A DNA stretch of 64,000 nt from Persicaria tinctoria (taxonomy: Eukaryota; Streptophyta; Magnoliopsida; Caryophyllales; Polygonaceae): the NCBI GenBank assembly GCA_037127255.1, contig JBANSL010000012.1:17122615-17186614 (forward strand). The letters run 5' to 3'. Each line of letters begins with the position of its first letter. Within the stretch, counting starts at the first letter, position 1. The translations under genes were made by a program, and so were the position numbers. Below are positions 11,110 to 21,297 of this stretch, piece after piece. The notes below the pieces were generated by a model that saw nothing but the letters and a program-made list of their open reading frames with translations, had not been told where the DNA came from and did no database searches.

Positions 11110-12040
11110 TTCTTTCTTTCTTCTTCACCTCCAAAAGCTCAGCAAGCACTGTATCACGCCGATCACCGTCCTCATTCGGGTCGTCAGTACTTGGTGTGGC
11201 TACTCGCTTTCCATATTTCTTCGATGCTCGAGCACTTGGAGGGCGTAGGGAGGAGCCGTCCGACATCGGTTCACTTGTTGGAGTGTCGGTGTTGTTGCTT
11301 GATGTGTAGGCACCTGACTCGTTCACTTTCGATCTCTTAGAAGTAGAGCTCCCCCCCGCAGCAGATGAGGGTTGTACTGAACTCAACCACTTTTGTTCAT
11401 TTCTCAGCAACCTCCAAGCATGTTCATTTCTGAACTCCCTGTTGTCCTTGCTATCCTCAACATACAAACGACGAGCATAGTTGATGACGTCATCCTCAGA
11501 CTGCCCGCTAGCTCTTGCCCTTTGTGCTGCAAGGTAACAACCTACAAATTTCGCAACTGAAGCGCTTACCCGTCCCCAGTGGGTCTTACACTGCTTCTCT
11601 GTCCTGGGTGGTAGGTTACCCCGCCTTGCATTGTAGTAGTGGGAAATCCTTTCCCAGAATTTCGCCATGGTTTGGTTCCTTCCCGTGACAGCATCTTTGC
11701 TTGTGTTTAACCAGGCGCTAATGAGCAAATGATCTTCCTCCTCGATCCATTTGCTTCTTTCACCCTGGGTTTGGGAAGGAGCCACATCACCCTCATCCTC
11801 TTCATCTTCCTCTTGGACAACTTGTTGTTCGACCCTTGTAGCTTGGAGGGGAGGGTTGGGCTGAGCGTTAGGGGGTACCGTTTCAAGATTTTGGAAATAC
11901 ATATGTGGGTTAGGTTGAAAATTTGGGTGATACATATTCAGGTCGGGGATTCCGCTCGGGTTTGGGCGAACCCCTCCAAATGGGAATGGGAAATAAGCTT
12001 GAGGAGGGTAAAATGAAGGTCTATTGGGATCCATAACCAC
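11084..12040 (-). CDS. Harbinger Myb/SANT-like DNA-binding protein (frameshifted near C-terminus)
   Basis: The 318-aa ORF is the second Harbinger protein. It has a proline/asparagine-rich N-terminus, an acidic stretch (QEEDEEDEGD), then a trihelix/Myb-SANT-like domain at about residues 93-160 starting SKWIEEEDHLLISAW, and an NAM-associated C-terminal region with SEDDVINYARRLY. In this transposon class it binds DNA and helps nuclear import of the transposase. The ORF ends early: the natural C-terminal coiled coil continues in another frame at 10882-11109. The junction is a GAAA repeat near 11105-11120, so a 4-bp slippage gain is the likely cause. The start Met at 12040 fits a short leader inside the right terminal region. 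Confidence 0.88.
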   Translation of the reverse strand: MVMDPNRPSFYPPQAYFPFPFGGVRPNPSGIPDLNMYHPNFQPNPHMYFQNLETVPPNAQPNPPLQATRVEQQVVQEEDEEDEGDVAPSQTQGERSKWIEEEDHLLISAWLNTSKDAVTGRNQTMAKFWERISHYYNARRGNLPPRTEKQCKTHWGRVSASVAKFVGCYLAAQRARASGQSEDDVINYARRLYVEDSKDNREFRNEHAWRLLRNEQKWLSSVQPSSAAGGSSTSKRSKVNESGAYTSSNNTDTPTSEPMSDGSSLRPPSARASKKYGKRVATPSTDDPNEDGDRRDTVLAELLEVKKKERNDNEGTRL

Positions 12041-13049
12041 AAGAAGATGGAATTTTCTTAAATGTGGGAGAGAGAAGAGGGAAAAGTGTGAGGGGTTATG
12101 AAGAGGTAAGTGGTATTTATAGAAGAAAAGGGGGTAAGAAATATATATTTTAATGGCTAAATGTGTGAATTTTTTTTTTAAACAAACATATGCAAAAATG
12201 GGGTAAGAAATATGGGTATTTAAATGTGTGAATTTTTTTTAAAAACAAACATATGCAAAATTGGTGTCTATGGATAGATAAAAATAAATTATATTCGAAA
12301 ATAATTTTTTTTTTTTTTAATATTACTAAATAACCGGGAAAATCCATTTTAAAAAAAAATAAACACCGCTGCCACGTGGCGCGCTGCATGGCAGCCACGT
12401 GGCAGCTCATTTGTGCTCTCAAAAATTTCCAGAAGTAGTTGGAACGCAGCTCCTATGCCAAAAAAAAAATTAAATGCAAAAATGGGCCCACTTCTGACAT
12501 AAAGGAAGGGCTCATCTGCAAGGGTGTTTTGAATTGGGCTCACTTCCAGGTATGCATTTATTGCTTTTTTCCTTTTTTTTTTTTTGATGAGGTGTATTAT
12601 TAGTGAGCCCAAAGGCTCACCAATAAACCCACTCTAAGATTTACCCAAAGGGGACAAAATAAGTTGAAATTGGTCAAACATGGGAACAAGTGTAGAGATT
12701 TGATAAGAATTGGTGATATGAGACGGAAATTGCGGTCCCGAAGGTAAAGTTTAAATACCCGGAATTACATCTCGGAACCCGTTCGCTCGAACCAAAATCC
12801 GACTCTATTAAAATAACGCTTCAAAATTATGAAGATATCGACATCCCAAATTTTATTCCAAATCCCGAGGCAAAACGATAGAATTGTTCTTCAAAGGTAA
12901 AAATTGGGCCGGAATTCGCTTTAAAAGTTTCAATTTCGATTTAGTAATTTAAAGACGAGTCTTCCTTAAAATATCCGATTATTATTTTATTTTTTCCGAC
13001 TTAAATCCATTTATATTATTTATTATTTAAAAAAATCCGGGTCTTTACA

Positions 13050-13553
13050 AGAAGCATCTTTATTAGGAATAGCGTATATGTGTGCTTAGGGTTGGGATGC
13101 AGAGCTAAAGTGGGCATCGATCTAATCCCGCCCCATATCAAATTTTTTAGGTATCTGTTATGCTTACTACTGTTGATGCTGATTTGAGTCCATGACTGCT
13201 GGGTCTAACATGGCGGAAAGAGAGAGTTGAGATTCCAACTTCACCCATTTAATTACGGCTCGAATTTGAATGGTTGATCATATTTTGACCCGGCTCTGCC
13301 GTGGCACCCCTTTGTATTATGCTTTACTTCCGCTATTTGTGTAACCTTTGGTTTTCCACGCTTAGACTTATGACAGGTACAGGGGACTTCCCCGGGGATT
13401 CCAACGATCCCTTCGAATTTTGGGTTTGAAATCCCACTTTAAAATGTTAGGATAGAATTTCAAACCTTCAACCTGTACTCGGGGCGCAAGATCCTAACGA
13501 GGGGTTTCATCCCTCGAAACGTAACCCAGGAATCATAATCTCGGGCCGTTACA
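13050..13553 (-). mobile_element. 5' end of outer solo LTR
   Basis: This is the remaining right-hand part of the outer LTR beyond the nested insertion. It contains the TGTAACGGCCC terminus on the minus strand, and its flank restores the ttaac duplication. Confidence 0.8.
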
Positions 13554-13648
13554 TTAACATTCATAACTTGTCAAAGATAACGTCTCAAAAGGCGATAAAC
13601 ATACAAGGATAGTGTCTTAAAATGTGACAAACTTAGAAGAGATAAATC

Positions 13649-13740
13649 CCTAGGTCTTTTAGACCTCATCCGAAAGGATGTTGCCGCCGGGTAGAGCTCG
13701 CTCGCCAGAATTCTTTCCTAATCAAAAAAGAAAAAGAAAA
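13649..13740 (+). mobile_element. Short LINE 3' tail insertion
   Basis: A 92-bp insertion flanked by a perfect 12-bp duplication aagagataaatc (13637-13648 and 13741-13752). It contains the hairpin CATCCGAAAGGATG and ends in an A-rich tail after AGAATTCTTTCCTAATC. This looks like an extreme 5' truncation of an L1-type LINE related to the one at 19576-21297. Confidence 0.8.
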
Positions 13741-13750
13741 AAGAGATAAA

Positions 13751-14045
13751 TCACACATCCAAATATCCAATGTCACTTCTAGTTTCAAATGTCATCAGCA
13801 CAATTAACCACATCATGAACAATTTCAACATCCATCTCAAGGAAATCATCAACATCATCATCATCATTTTTCTCAACATCTTCATCTTCATTGGAAGATA
13901 ATGTAGCCGTACCAATACCACTTCCATGGGTTGAGTCGTGGGTTTCACTTTCAACATTATCACCTATAAATTGAAATAAGGAAAACATTATTAATACTAT
14001 ACAACTTAAGTTAAATAAATGTAAAGGAAAACAATATAAATACAC
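13751..14045 (-). pseudogene. Unrecognised acidic gene fragment
   Basis: A minus-strand frame reads an acidic tract (NEDEDVEKNDDDDVDDFLEMD), and a plausible intron acceptor TTTATAG precedes the GDNVESE segment. It could be the last exon of a decayed transposase or host gene. No domain is recognised. Confidence 0.3.
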
Positions 14046-14852
14046 GCACTATCTAGTAACCACACATAACCAGCAGACATTTCGCACTAAAAGGGATTGA
14101 AAATTCGGGATTAGAATCAAATCGAGACTCACATTTTGCCATAAAATTTAATGGATTGAAAAATATGAAAACACTAAACACTCACCCGACCTATTGCTGA
14201 ACTGATGAGAGCCTAAGAGGTGTGCTACTACTACTCGCCCCCGCCCTCAATGTTTGTTGCTGACCTACTCACCGAAGTCACCTCTAGTCGGCCACCAAAT
14301 ACTCCACGAAATCGCTTGGCCCAATCGCTTGCTTCTCACTACTCGAACCGTCGATTGCTTGCCGCTCCGATTAGGGTTTAACGTTTCAATCATCGACTCT
14401 ACTGAGTGGAATGGAACAAGAAGCCATTTAGATGTTTGGGAGTGAATATGGGCTTCAAAACAAAAACCTCATGGGTCGCCTTTAACAAAATCGGTCCACT
14501 GTCCAACAAAATATAATACACACAACTCAAATTTTAACATTGCTAGGATCGCACTATTTTCTTAGGATCGTAAGATCCTAACCGATCCTAGGCAGATCCT
14601 AGCACTACAGAGTATATATGCCCGATCCGGATCAGAAACTCGTCTAGGATCGTAGGATCGTAAGATTCGGATCGGGATCCTAATAACCATGCTCAAGACT
14701 CAAGATGCTTTGGAGTTGATTGGGGTGCACATATTGTATTTTCTAACGGCTTTTACTAAAGAGGAAGCCAACTCACGTGGTCATGCTTGTGCCAGATGGT
14801 TCCAATAATTTTTCTCCCTTTTTTTCCCTAATTTTACTTTACTTATATATTA
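14046..14852. other. Intergenic, GGATCG-rich patch
   Basis: No gene is supported. A patch at about 14545-14690 repeats GGATCGTAAGATCC-type motifs and may be a degraded MITE. A short ORF at 14254-14445 has no recognisable similarity. Confidence 0.4.
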
Positions 14853-14881
14853 TTAGTGGACGGTCCCGTGCTACGCACGGG
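14853..14881 (-). mobile_element. Helitron-like 3' terminus (minus orientation)
   Basis: A GC-rich palindrome CCCGTGCTACGCACGGG (14865-14881) is followed on the minus strand by about 8 nt and then CTAA with a T after it. A hairpin followed by CTRR next to T is the Helitron 3' signature. The matching 5' end was not identified. Confidence 0.45.
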
Positions 14882-14996
14882 TTTATTTTTAATTTTTTTT
14901 TAAAATCTGATACTATATATTCCATTATAAACAATAATTTATAGTACTTGTATTAGTTTATATAGTTTCAATCATGTAATTTTTAACGGTTTATTT

Positions 14997-15482
14997 TAGG
15001 GGTGGGCACGGGACGGGACGGGATTGAGCCGGGACGGGACTCATCCCGTAAAATTTTTACGGGACGGGATTGACACTTTTTTTTCGGGACGGGATGGTGT
15101 CTGGACGGGACGGAATCGGGACGGGCCGGGCCTTGTCCCGCATATAAAAATAATAAAATATTATATAAATTGGCAAAGTGAAAAATGCTTTCTTAATTCA
15201 TTATTTTGTACAATATGTTGAATGCGATATTCTTCTCAACTATATTATTCAATAATAATAATATTATTATTATTAATATTAATATTAATATTATAATACT
15301 ATTATTAATTCATACAATGATTATATAATTAATTATAATGTTCAACATATTTGGCAACATTATCTTACTAAATCAGGACGGAAAGGAATTGAGACGAGAT
15401 TCACCAGATATTGTCTCATTATCGATTGATAGTTGGGAAGAATACCGTATTTAGCTATTTGCCTCTTGTAGCTCTAAATGGG

Positions 15483-15539
<57 letters not shown>

Positions 15540-15699
15540 CCCACGTTATAATTAAAAAAAATATTACTTATTTTTATTGTTATTATTATAAAATAATTAT
15601 ACTTTACAAAAAACATATAATATGATATAATAATAATATAATAATAATAATAATTTTATTATAAATTAATATTATTCTTAAATTATATTATAATATTAT

Positions 15700-15733
<34 letters not shown>

Positions 15734-16069
15734 AGTTATAAATAATATTTTCTCAAATAATAATAATATTATTATTATAAACAAATATTATTATTATTAT
15801 TATAAATGGAAGATTATGATTATAATTATAATTATAATATTTTCTCAAAATAATAATAATATTATTATTATTCTATAATAATAATAATATTATTATTATA
15901 AATTGAAAATTATTATTATAGTTATAAATAATATTTTTCTCAAATAATAATAATATTATTATTATAAAAAAATATTATTATTATTATTATAAATGGAAGA
16001 TTATGATTATAATTATGATTATAATATTTTGTCAAAATAATAATACTAATAATATATTATTATTATTCT

Positions 16070-16156
<87 letters not shown>

Positions 16157-16327
16157 GCTGGACGGGACGGGATTTGCAGGATCCCACCGGGATCATCCCG
16201 CGTTTCGTCCCGCATCATTTTTGCGGGACGGGATCGGGACGGGATTCGCTATTTTGTCCTAAATCTTACCGGGACCGGGACGGGATCGGGATGGGATTGG
16301 GATTTGCGGGATTTGTGCTCACCCCTA
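14997..16327. mobile_element. hAT-type MITE with GGGACGGGA subterminal repeats
   Basis: The 1331-bp element runs from TAGGGGTGGGCACGGG to GTGCTCACCCCTA and has a perfect 8-bp duplication gtttattt (14989-14996 and 16328-16335), typical of hAT. Both ends carry runs of GGGACGGGA-type motifs in inverted arrangement. The centre is made of AAT/ATT repeats. It encodes no transposase; the poly-isoleucine ORF at 16003-16344 is microsatellite. Confidence 0.88.
15482..16154. repeat. AAT/ATT microsatellite with repeated palindromes
   Basis: Long (AAT)n and (ATT)n tracts face each other repeatedly (for example near 15482-15538, 15700-15800 and 16070-16154). Blocks such as TTATTATTATTATAAATGG appear at least twice (about 15790 and 15975), which suggests internal duplication. 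The repeats can form many cruciforms. Confidence 0.85.
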
Positions 16328-16335
16328 GTTTATTT

Positions 16336-17139
16336 CATCAGTAATTTTATATAGCATGGAGTACTTATTATAAGAAGCAAGTTTGAAAAACACATTTTAT
16401 TTTATAATTTTAATTTTTTTCTTGCTCTTGCTAATATTAATATAATTATTATATTATATTTTTATCCATTACTATCATATTTTTATCCATTGTTGTCATA
16501 TGTCTAAATAATATTTACTCTAATCATTATATTATTTATAAAATATAATAATATTATTTTATTCTTTTAGTTTTAATATATGAACTGAAAATTCATCATA
16601 AATTTAAATTTTAAATTTTTATAAAATATTAGTAGGAAACATTGTGGTGAAGTAAAAATTTTAATCAATTTATTTGTGTAATATTTTGAAAGTATCAAAC
16701 CAATTATCATTTTTAAAATCATTGATTAAAAAAGTCAGCACTTGAGCAAACACAATATACAATGAAAATGGAAAATTAAATTATATTCATATGCTTCGCC
16801 ATTAAATTATATTCATAAACTTCACCAAATATTTTCCATTTCTGGATAAAAAAGTACTCTGTATAATAGTAAGATGCATGCTCTATCATAATTTCAGTTT
16901 CCGAGAAGAAAAAAAATAGTGTATAGAAAAATAAAACTAAAATAGTTTTAGTATAATCTAGATGGAAAATTAAAACCTTACATACATAATTTAAGGAATA
17001 ACTAAAATATGAAATGAAAAAGTCCAAAAAAATCAAATAGATTAAACCGAGTTTCTATTTAATTCATTTTCAATTTTGATTTATTTTTATTTGCATTAAT
17101 ATATGAATGTATATATTCATTGATACAGAAGTCGATAAA
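16336..17139. other. AT-rich filler, no gene seen
   Basis: Very AT-rich sequence between the hAT MITE and the second Helitron-like hairpin. The ORF at 16776-17036 is a low-complexity AT frame, and nothing else is recognisable. Confidence 0.5.
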
Positions 17140-17170
17140 CCCGTGCGTAGCATGGGGTAGTGACCGATAG
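17140..17170 (+). mobile_element. Helitron-like 3' terminus (plus orientation)
   Basis: The palindrome CCCGTGCGTAGCATGGG (17140-17156) has one mismatch in its stem and is followed by ATAG then T at 17167-17171. It mirrors the hairpin at 14865-14881. The ATAG would be a mutated CTAG. This is the weaker of the two calls. Confidence 0.35.
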
Positions 17171-17521
17171 TTCACTGGTGATAATATATTTGTAGGGTTT
17201 TTTTTTAAAATACAATAAATGACATATTTTGATATGACGAAGAGAGATAGTAGTACTAGACAATAGACATATAATAATGAGCCTCAACGGTAACATAAGA
17301 TACCTTAGCCAAATGATAGATAAGCACTCCGTGATGTCTATTTGTGTGTGTTGTAAGTTGTGTTGGCCACGTCTTCAGAGGCAATGTCACCTTAAAAAAA
17401 GAGGCTATAGTCTTTGTCACGTTAGGTATTTGCCTTTTGGTGTCTATGTGGATGAAACTAGATATTTCTGTCAAACAGTAAGAGTCTTATTAGGTACACC
17501 GCAAATTAATTAAAGATTTTT

Positions 17522-17703
17522 ACACGTCGAGATTAACGTGCATGCACGTCCTTATTAACGTGTAGGTGTGGAAGTTTGCACGTCCTTAGCAAATGTGGAT
17601 TTGCACGTCCTTAGCAACTTGCAAGTCTGCACGTTACTAAGAACGTGCAAGTTTGCACGTCATTAACAATGTGCAAGGTTGCACGTAGCCAACGACGTGC
17701 AAA
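17522..17703. repeat. GCACGT tandem array
   Basis: About seven degenerate copies of a roughly 25-30 bp unit containing TTGCACGTCCTTAGCAA. Many halves are self-complementary (GCACGT/ACGTGC). The array sits directly before telomere-like repeats and downstream of an OTU-protease remnant that reads toward it. Confidence 0.8.
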
Positions 17704-17710
17704 CTGTCCG

Positions 17711-17880
17711 CTTAGGGTTGAAGGCTTAGGGTTGGGTTTAGAGTTAGGGTAGGGTTTAGCGTTAGGGTTTAGGTTTAACGTTTAGGGTTAAGGGTTAAGG
17801 TTTAGGGTTAAGGGTTTAAGCCATTCCCAGCGTTTAAGGTTTAGGGTTTATGGTTTCAGGTTTAGGGTTTAGGGTTTAAC
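17711..17880. repeat. Interstitial telomere-like repeats
   Basis: Degenerate TTTAGGG/TTAGGGT units cover about 170 bp, broken only by a short CCATTCCCAGCG spacer near 17822. This is the plant-type telomere motif at an internal location. Confidence 0.85.
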
Positions 17881-17974
17881 ACTAACACAATCAATTTGGA
17901 ATAAAAATCAATAATTGTTAAGGTTTTCATTCGGATAATATGCGAATAACGTTACAAGGCACGGAAAAAAAAGT

Positions 17975-18515
17975 TTACATCCATAATTGTAATAGACTGG
18001 TGGAATAAAATCTAGACAAAGTGTAAAGGGCGACCGGACTCGACACGTAAGGCTCGGAATCTGTCAAACTGAGCTTGAAAAGGAGCATCCCATCCTTCGA
18101 CGCTCGGTTGATGATGTGCAACCCATTCTGGCGCAGGCGGCGGAATAGGAGCGTTAGGACGCAACCAATGGTTGCTGATTGAGGGTTGTTACCAGGTGTC
18201 GGCGAGAACATGGGGAAATATGTAAACGGATGATGCCAAGCTAGGACGACGAGAGGAATCTGATATACTGTTGCAAATACTAAACCCATGGTGGGTAGCT
18301 CTATCCAACGTCTCCTATCACCATGCACAGGTCCCGCCCATCTCTGGTTGTCGACGAATTGCTGGAATGAGTACCTTCCCATATAACAACCAGCTTAGAG
18401 ATCGGCGTGATCTTCCAAGTGATTGCATAATAACATTTTCAGTTCTGGAAAAGCAAAATCGTTGATCGGTGATGTCAATAACACCAAAGCATGGTAGTCA
18501 CAATGAGCATCTCCA
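17975..18515 (-). pseudogene. OTU-like cysteine protease remnant of a Mutator-type element
   Basis: On the minus strand the sequence starts with GDAHCDYHAL (the OTU Asp/Cys motif region, with Gly changed to Ala), meets a stop, then continues with RRRWIELPTMGLVFATVYQI and VVLAWHHPFTYFPM. The reading frame then shifts to give NHWLRPNAPIPPPAPEW, where the His is the expected catalytic position. OTU-like proteases of this sort are carried by some plant Mutator-like elements. At least two lesions (a stop near 18380 and a frameshift near 18180) make it a pseudogene. The assignment rests on motif order and no search was possible. Confidence 0.6.
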
Positions 18516-19563
18516 ATAGTGTCCCTTACACCCTAAATATGTCTGAGCACGTTATAGAAAAAAAAAACTATCTTTAAAACCATCCTCAATTCCTACGGGA
18601 GGATGGTGGTAGTGGCGCGGGGCTCCCATATATAGCTTGGTTCCCATTTAAGCATCCTTCTTGCAATATTGAGATATCATAAACAACATATAAGCTTTTG
18701 TCAAATGGTTTTGAGATGGAACCTTGTTGGACTCATGTGTTGTTCGTAGCTCCCGTACGTGGACCCACACACGACCCCTCTCTAGATTGTCTTAATCCCA
18801 TCAGACCTAGTCGACTTTAACAACAACTCGACATTTTGACCTTACCAAAAAAAAGAAAAAGAAAAAAATGAAGTTCATTAAAAAATCCATTTAAAAAAAA
18901 TCAACTTACAATGTTTGAAATTACCAATTTGAAATGAATGATCTTATCTTGTTAGAAACTTTCAAGTTTTTATAAAGTCAATTCATTAGGTATTAAACTT
19001 CGAAAGTTTCTAATAAGTCAATTTATATCTTAAACTTAGAAACTTGAAAATTTTATATCCAATTAAACAGGTTCATCTCCCACTAAATCCATGTCAAAAT
19101 AAGTCAATTTTACTAGCAAGTTTCATATCAAAATTGACCTTTCATTTATATTATTACTAGTAGTGTTAATCCCCAATTTTACCGGCTCAATCAAGGATTG
19201 CTGCAATGTCTCAAAATGATGTAAAAAAAAAAGTTTTTATATTTTATACCCTTAGACATATGATAAGACTATTGTTTTAAAAAAAACATATCCATAATTA
19301 AAATGTTTTAGCTAAATTTTAGATTAAATCTTTAGGGTTCATTTATTTTTAATAGGGAATCTTTACCGAATTGGAGGTTATCCTATGCCCGACCTACCAA
19401 AAAAATAATATTTTGTTCGCGTATATGAATTACCAATAACGCAAGGTTAATTGTATACACTTTAACGGGCAAGAACAAAGCTAACAAAGGTTTTTAAAAA
19501 ATCTCTAAAATTAAAAAAAAAAAATCTCTAAAAAATTTATAATAGAATTCTTCTTTACTAAAC
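18516..19563. other. Intergenic, no gene seen
   Basis: AT-rich DNA. GAGCATCTCCAATAGTG at 18504 resembles the start of Harbinger/Tourist elements, but no partner end was found. Short CTTTCAAGTTT-like repeats occur near 18955-19040. Confidence 0.45.
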
Positions 19564-19575
19564 CAATTCTCCTTT

Positions 19576-21297
19576 CCAAACCGTTGTACATAATGCAGAG
19601 CTTCATGCTGCCACCTAAAGTGCATCAAAATTTGGATAAAATAAATAGGTCGCTTTTTTGGAATAAAGATTCAACCCATAAGCCTCTCATCAGTTGGGAT
19701 AGAATTTGCAAGCCAAAGCAAGCTGGGGGAGTAGGCCTAAGAAAATCGAAACATATGAATGAAGCCTTGCAATTAAAATTACTATGGAAAATATTGGTCG
19801 AACCAAACAATATCTGGGTAAGGATCATTCAACATAAATGCATCAAGACAAACCACATACTTAACTATGAAGCGAAAGGTAGCGCATCCTGGCAATGGAC
19901 TCAACTGAGAAAGTTAATCCCTACCTTCAAAAATGGGTTGGTTTGGGTAGTGGGTAATGGCAGAACCATCAAGTTTTGGAAGGATAAATGGGGACCAGTT
20001 CAGAACATGACACATCATTGTGCACACCCTCAAAATATTGATATGGAGGAAACGGTGGATTCATACATAGAAAACGCTAAATGGCATGTGGATAGATTAA
20101 CTCGTGTTCTTCCTCTTAAGATTGTGAAGAAAATCCTGAATATCCCTATTCCGATCTCGACTATTGAGGGCAGGCTATACTGGGAGCCAGCTAAGAATGG
20201 ATGGTTTACAACGTCAAGTGCATACAATTATTTTACAAAATCATCGATAAATAAACTAGATGATAATTATTGGATCTGGAAGCAAGATATCCCTCCTAAG
20301 GTCAAGAATTTCCTGTGGAAAATCTGTCAAAATGGCCTCCCAACTGCATCAAGACTATCTAGGAGAGGGGTTGCAGTCCCTGCCTCCTGCCCGATTTGTA
20401 ATCACCAAGAGGAGGATGAAATTCACATATTTTGCGAATGCAAATATAGCTTCTTCTATAAAAAGCTAAGCAATAATGTTAAGATGTTGGTCCAAGATGC
20501 TATTAATAAAAACCGTGATATCAAACCAATGATGACAATCCTATCGAATAATCTAACGCAGAAAGAAAAGAAAAGCCTATCAATAAACTGGTGGACAATC
20601 TGGCTGGTCCGAAACCAACTTGTGTTCAGAAATGAGAAAGCGCCTCCAGTAGATGAAGTTCGGATTAGGGCTGATCATTTTCTGAAAAATTGGATTACAA
20701 CCAATTCTCACTGGCTGGAATCAAAGGACGGCAAAACCTCATACAGACTTCGAAAGAGGAGTATGGATGGAGAGAGCAAAGGAAAGAATAATAAATGGAA
20801 AGCACCGCCTCCAGGATGGCACAAACTAAACTTTGACGGGTCCTCATGTTTGCAAGGTGATAGCACGAGTGGTTTTGTTATCAGAAACTGTGAAGAGACC
20901 GATGTCAAAAGGATTGGACATCAAACTCCTATAGTTGCAGAAGCTAGTGCGCTTCGTCTAGGTCTCATCAAGGCAAAGGAATTGAACCTGGATAAACTCC
21001 TTATTGAAAGAGATTCCCTTATCATTATCAATTATCTTAAGAACAGAAAGTGTTGTCCTTAGGAAATTGAGATCCTCATGTCAGATATCACTTCACTGCT
21101 GAGGGGGTTTAAGGAAATTGAGATCCTCATGTCAGAATTGAACCTGGTAATTGTTTCGTCGATAGGATTGCTTTCCTGGGACGCAGTTCCAATAACCCTA
21201 ACTTACTAAGTGACCAAGGTTTGCTGGACCTCATCCGTAAGGATGCTCTCGGATAGCGCCTGGTGCGCACCCGAATTTTTACCTCATCCAAAAAAAA
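19576..21297 (+). mobile_element. 5'-truncated L1-type LINE
   Basis: The 1722-bp insertion is flanked by caattctccttt (19564-19575) and caattttccttt (21298-21309), a 12-bp duplication with one mismatch. It ends in the hairpin CATCCGTAAGGATG, the tail CGAATTTTTACCT and a short poly-A. Only the 3' part of ORF2 is retained. A 24-bp block starting GGAAATTGAGATCC is repeated at 21062 and 21112. Confidence 0.9.
19584..21062 (+). pseudogene. LINE ORF2 C-terminus: zf-RVT and RNase H
   Basis: A 492-aa open frame from the 3' half of an L1-like ORF2. Residues 1-140 match the post-RT segment (QAGGVGLRKSKHMNEALQLK). The zf-RVT zinc finger follows, with FLWKICQNGLPTASRLSRRG and a C-x2-C-x4-H pattern ending in HIFCEC. 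A plant-type RNase H begins at about 410 (HKLNFDGSSCLQ) and contains the Glu and Asp motifs VAEASALRLG and IERDSLIII. The frame stops before the final RNase H helix because of the short internal duplication at 21062-21135. The first Met is simply where the truncated copy begins. The reverse transcriptase catalytic core is missing, so it is not autonomous. Confidence 0.88.

Larger units (their letters stand above)
8522..12634 (-). mobile_element. PIF/Harbinger DNA transposon (two-gene, layer 3 of nest)
   Basis: The element is 4113 bp with target duplication taa on both sides (8519-8521 and 12635-12637), the TWA target expected of Harbinger. The imperfect terminal inverted repeats begin GAGCATATTTATCAGTGAGC (left) and GAGTGGGTTTATTGGTGAGC (right, reverse complement). 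The CAGTGAGCCC motif is repeated subterminally near 8624-8655. It carries a DDE transposase and a Myb/SANT-like gene, both on the minus strand. An ATT microsatellite occupies 8706-8756. It inserted into the inner LTR and is therefore the youngest layer. Confidence 0.92.
5763..13049 (+). mobile_element. Inner solo LTR, interrupted (layer 2 of nest)
   Basis: It starts TGTAACGGCCC at 5763 and ends TCTTTACA at 13049, with a perfect 5-bp duplication agaag (5758-5762 and 13050-13054). Without the Harbinger transposon it is about 3.17 kb, close to the outer copy's 3.34 kb. Both copies share terminal and internal sequence in opposite orientation: 5764-6030 matches the reverse complement of 13275-13553, and 6300-6740 matches the reverse complement of 5261-5700. 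No retrotransposon proteins are present. ORFs at 7406-8292 are LTR sequence and are not called as genes. Confidence 0.8.
2918..13553 (-). mobile_element. Outer solo LTR, interrupted (layer 1 of nest)
   Basis: Read on the minus strand the element begins TGTAACGGCCC at 13553 and ends TTTTACA at 2918, and it is flanked by a perfect 5-bp duplication ttaac (2913-2917 and 13554-13558). After removing the inner insertion (5763-13049 and one copy of its target duplication) about 3.34 kb remain. There is no internal TGTAAC...TTTACA repeat, no primer-binding site and no pol, so I interpret it as a solo LTR of a long-LTR family, as in some chromoviruses. ORFs at 3127-4181 within it are not conserved genes. 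A CT microsatellite lies at 4031-4052 and a G-run near 4451-4465. Confidence 0.8.

Noticed and set aside
16003..16344. ORF of 113 aa rich in isoleucine and asparagine
   Set aside because: It is the translation of (ATT)n microsatellite in the hAT MITE.
17522..17703. CRISPR-like array
   Set aside because: The units are contiguous, degenerate tandem repeats without unique spacers, in a plant genome.
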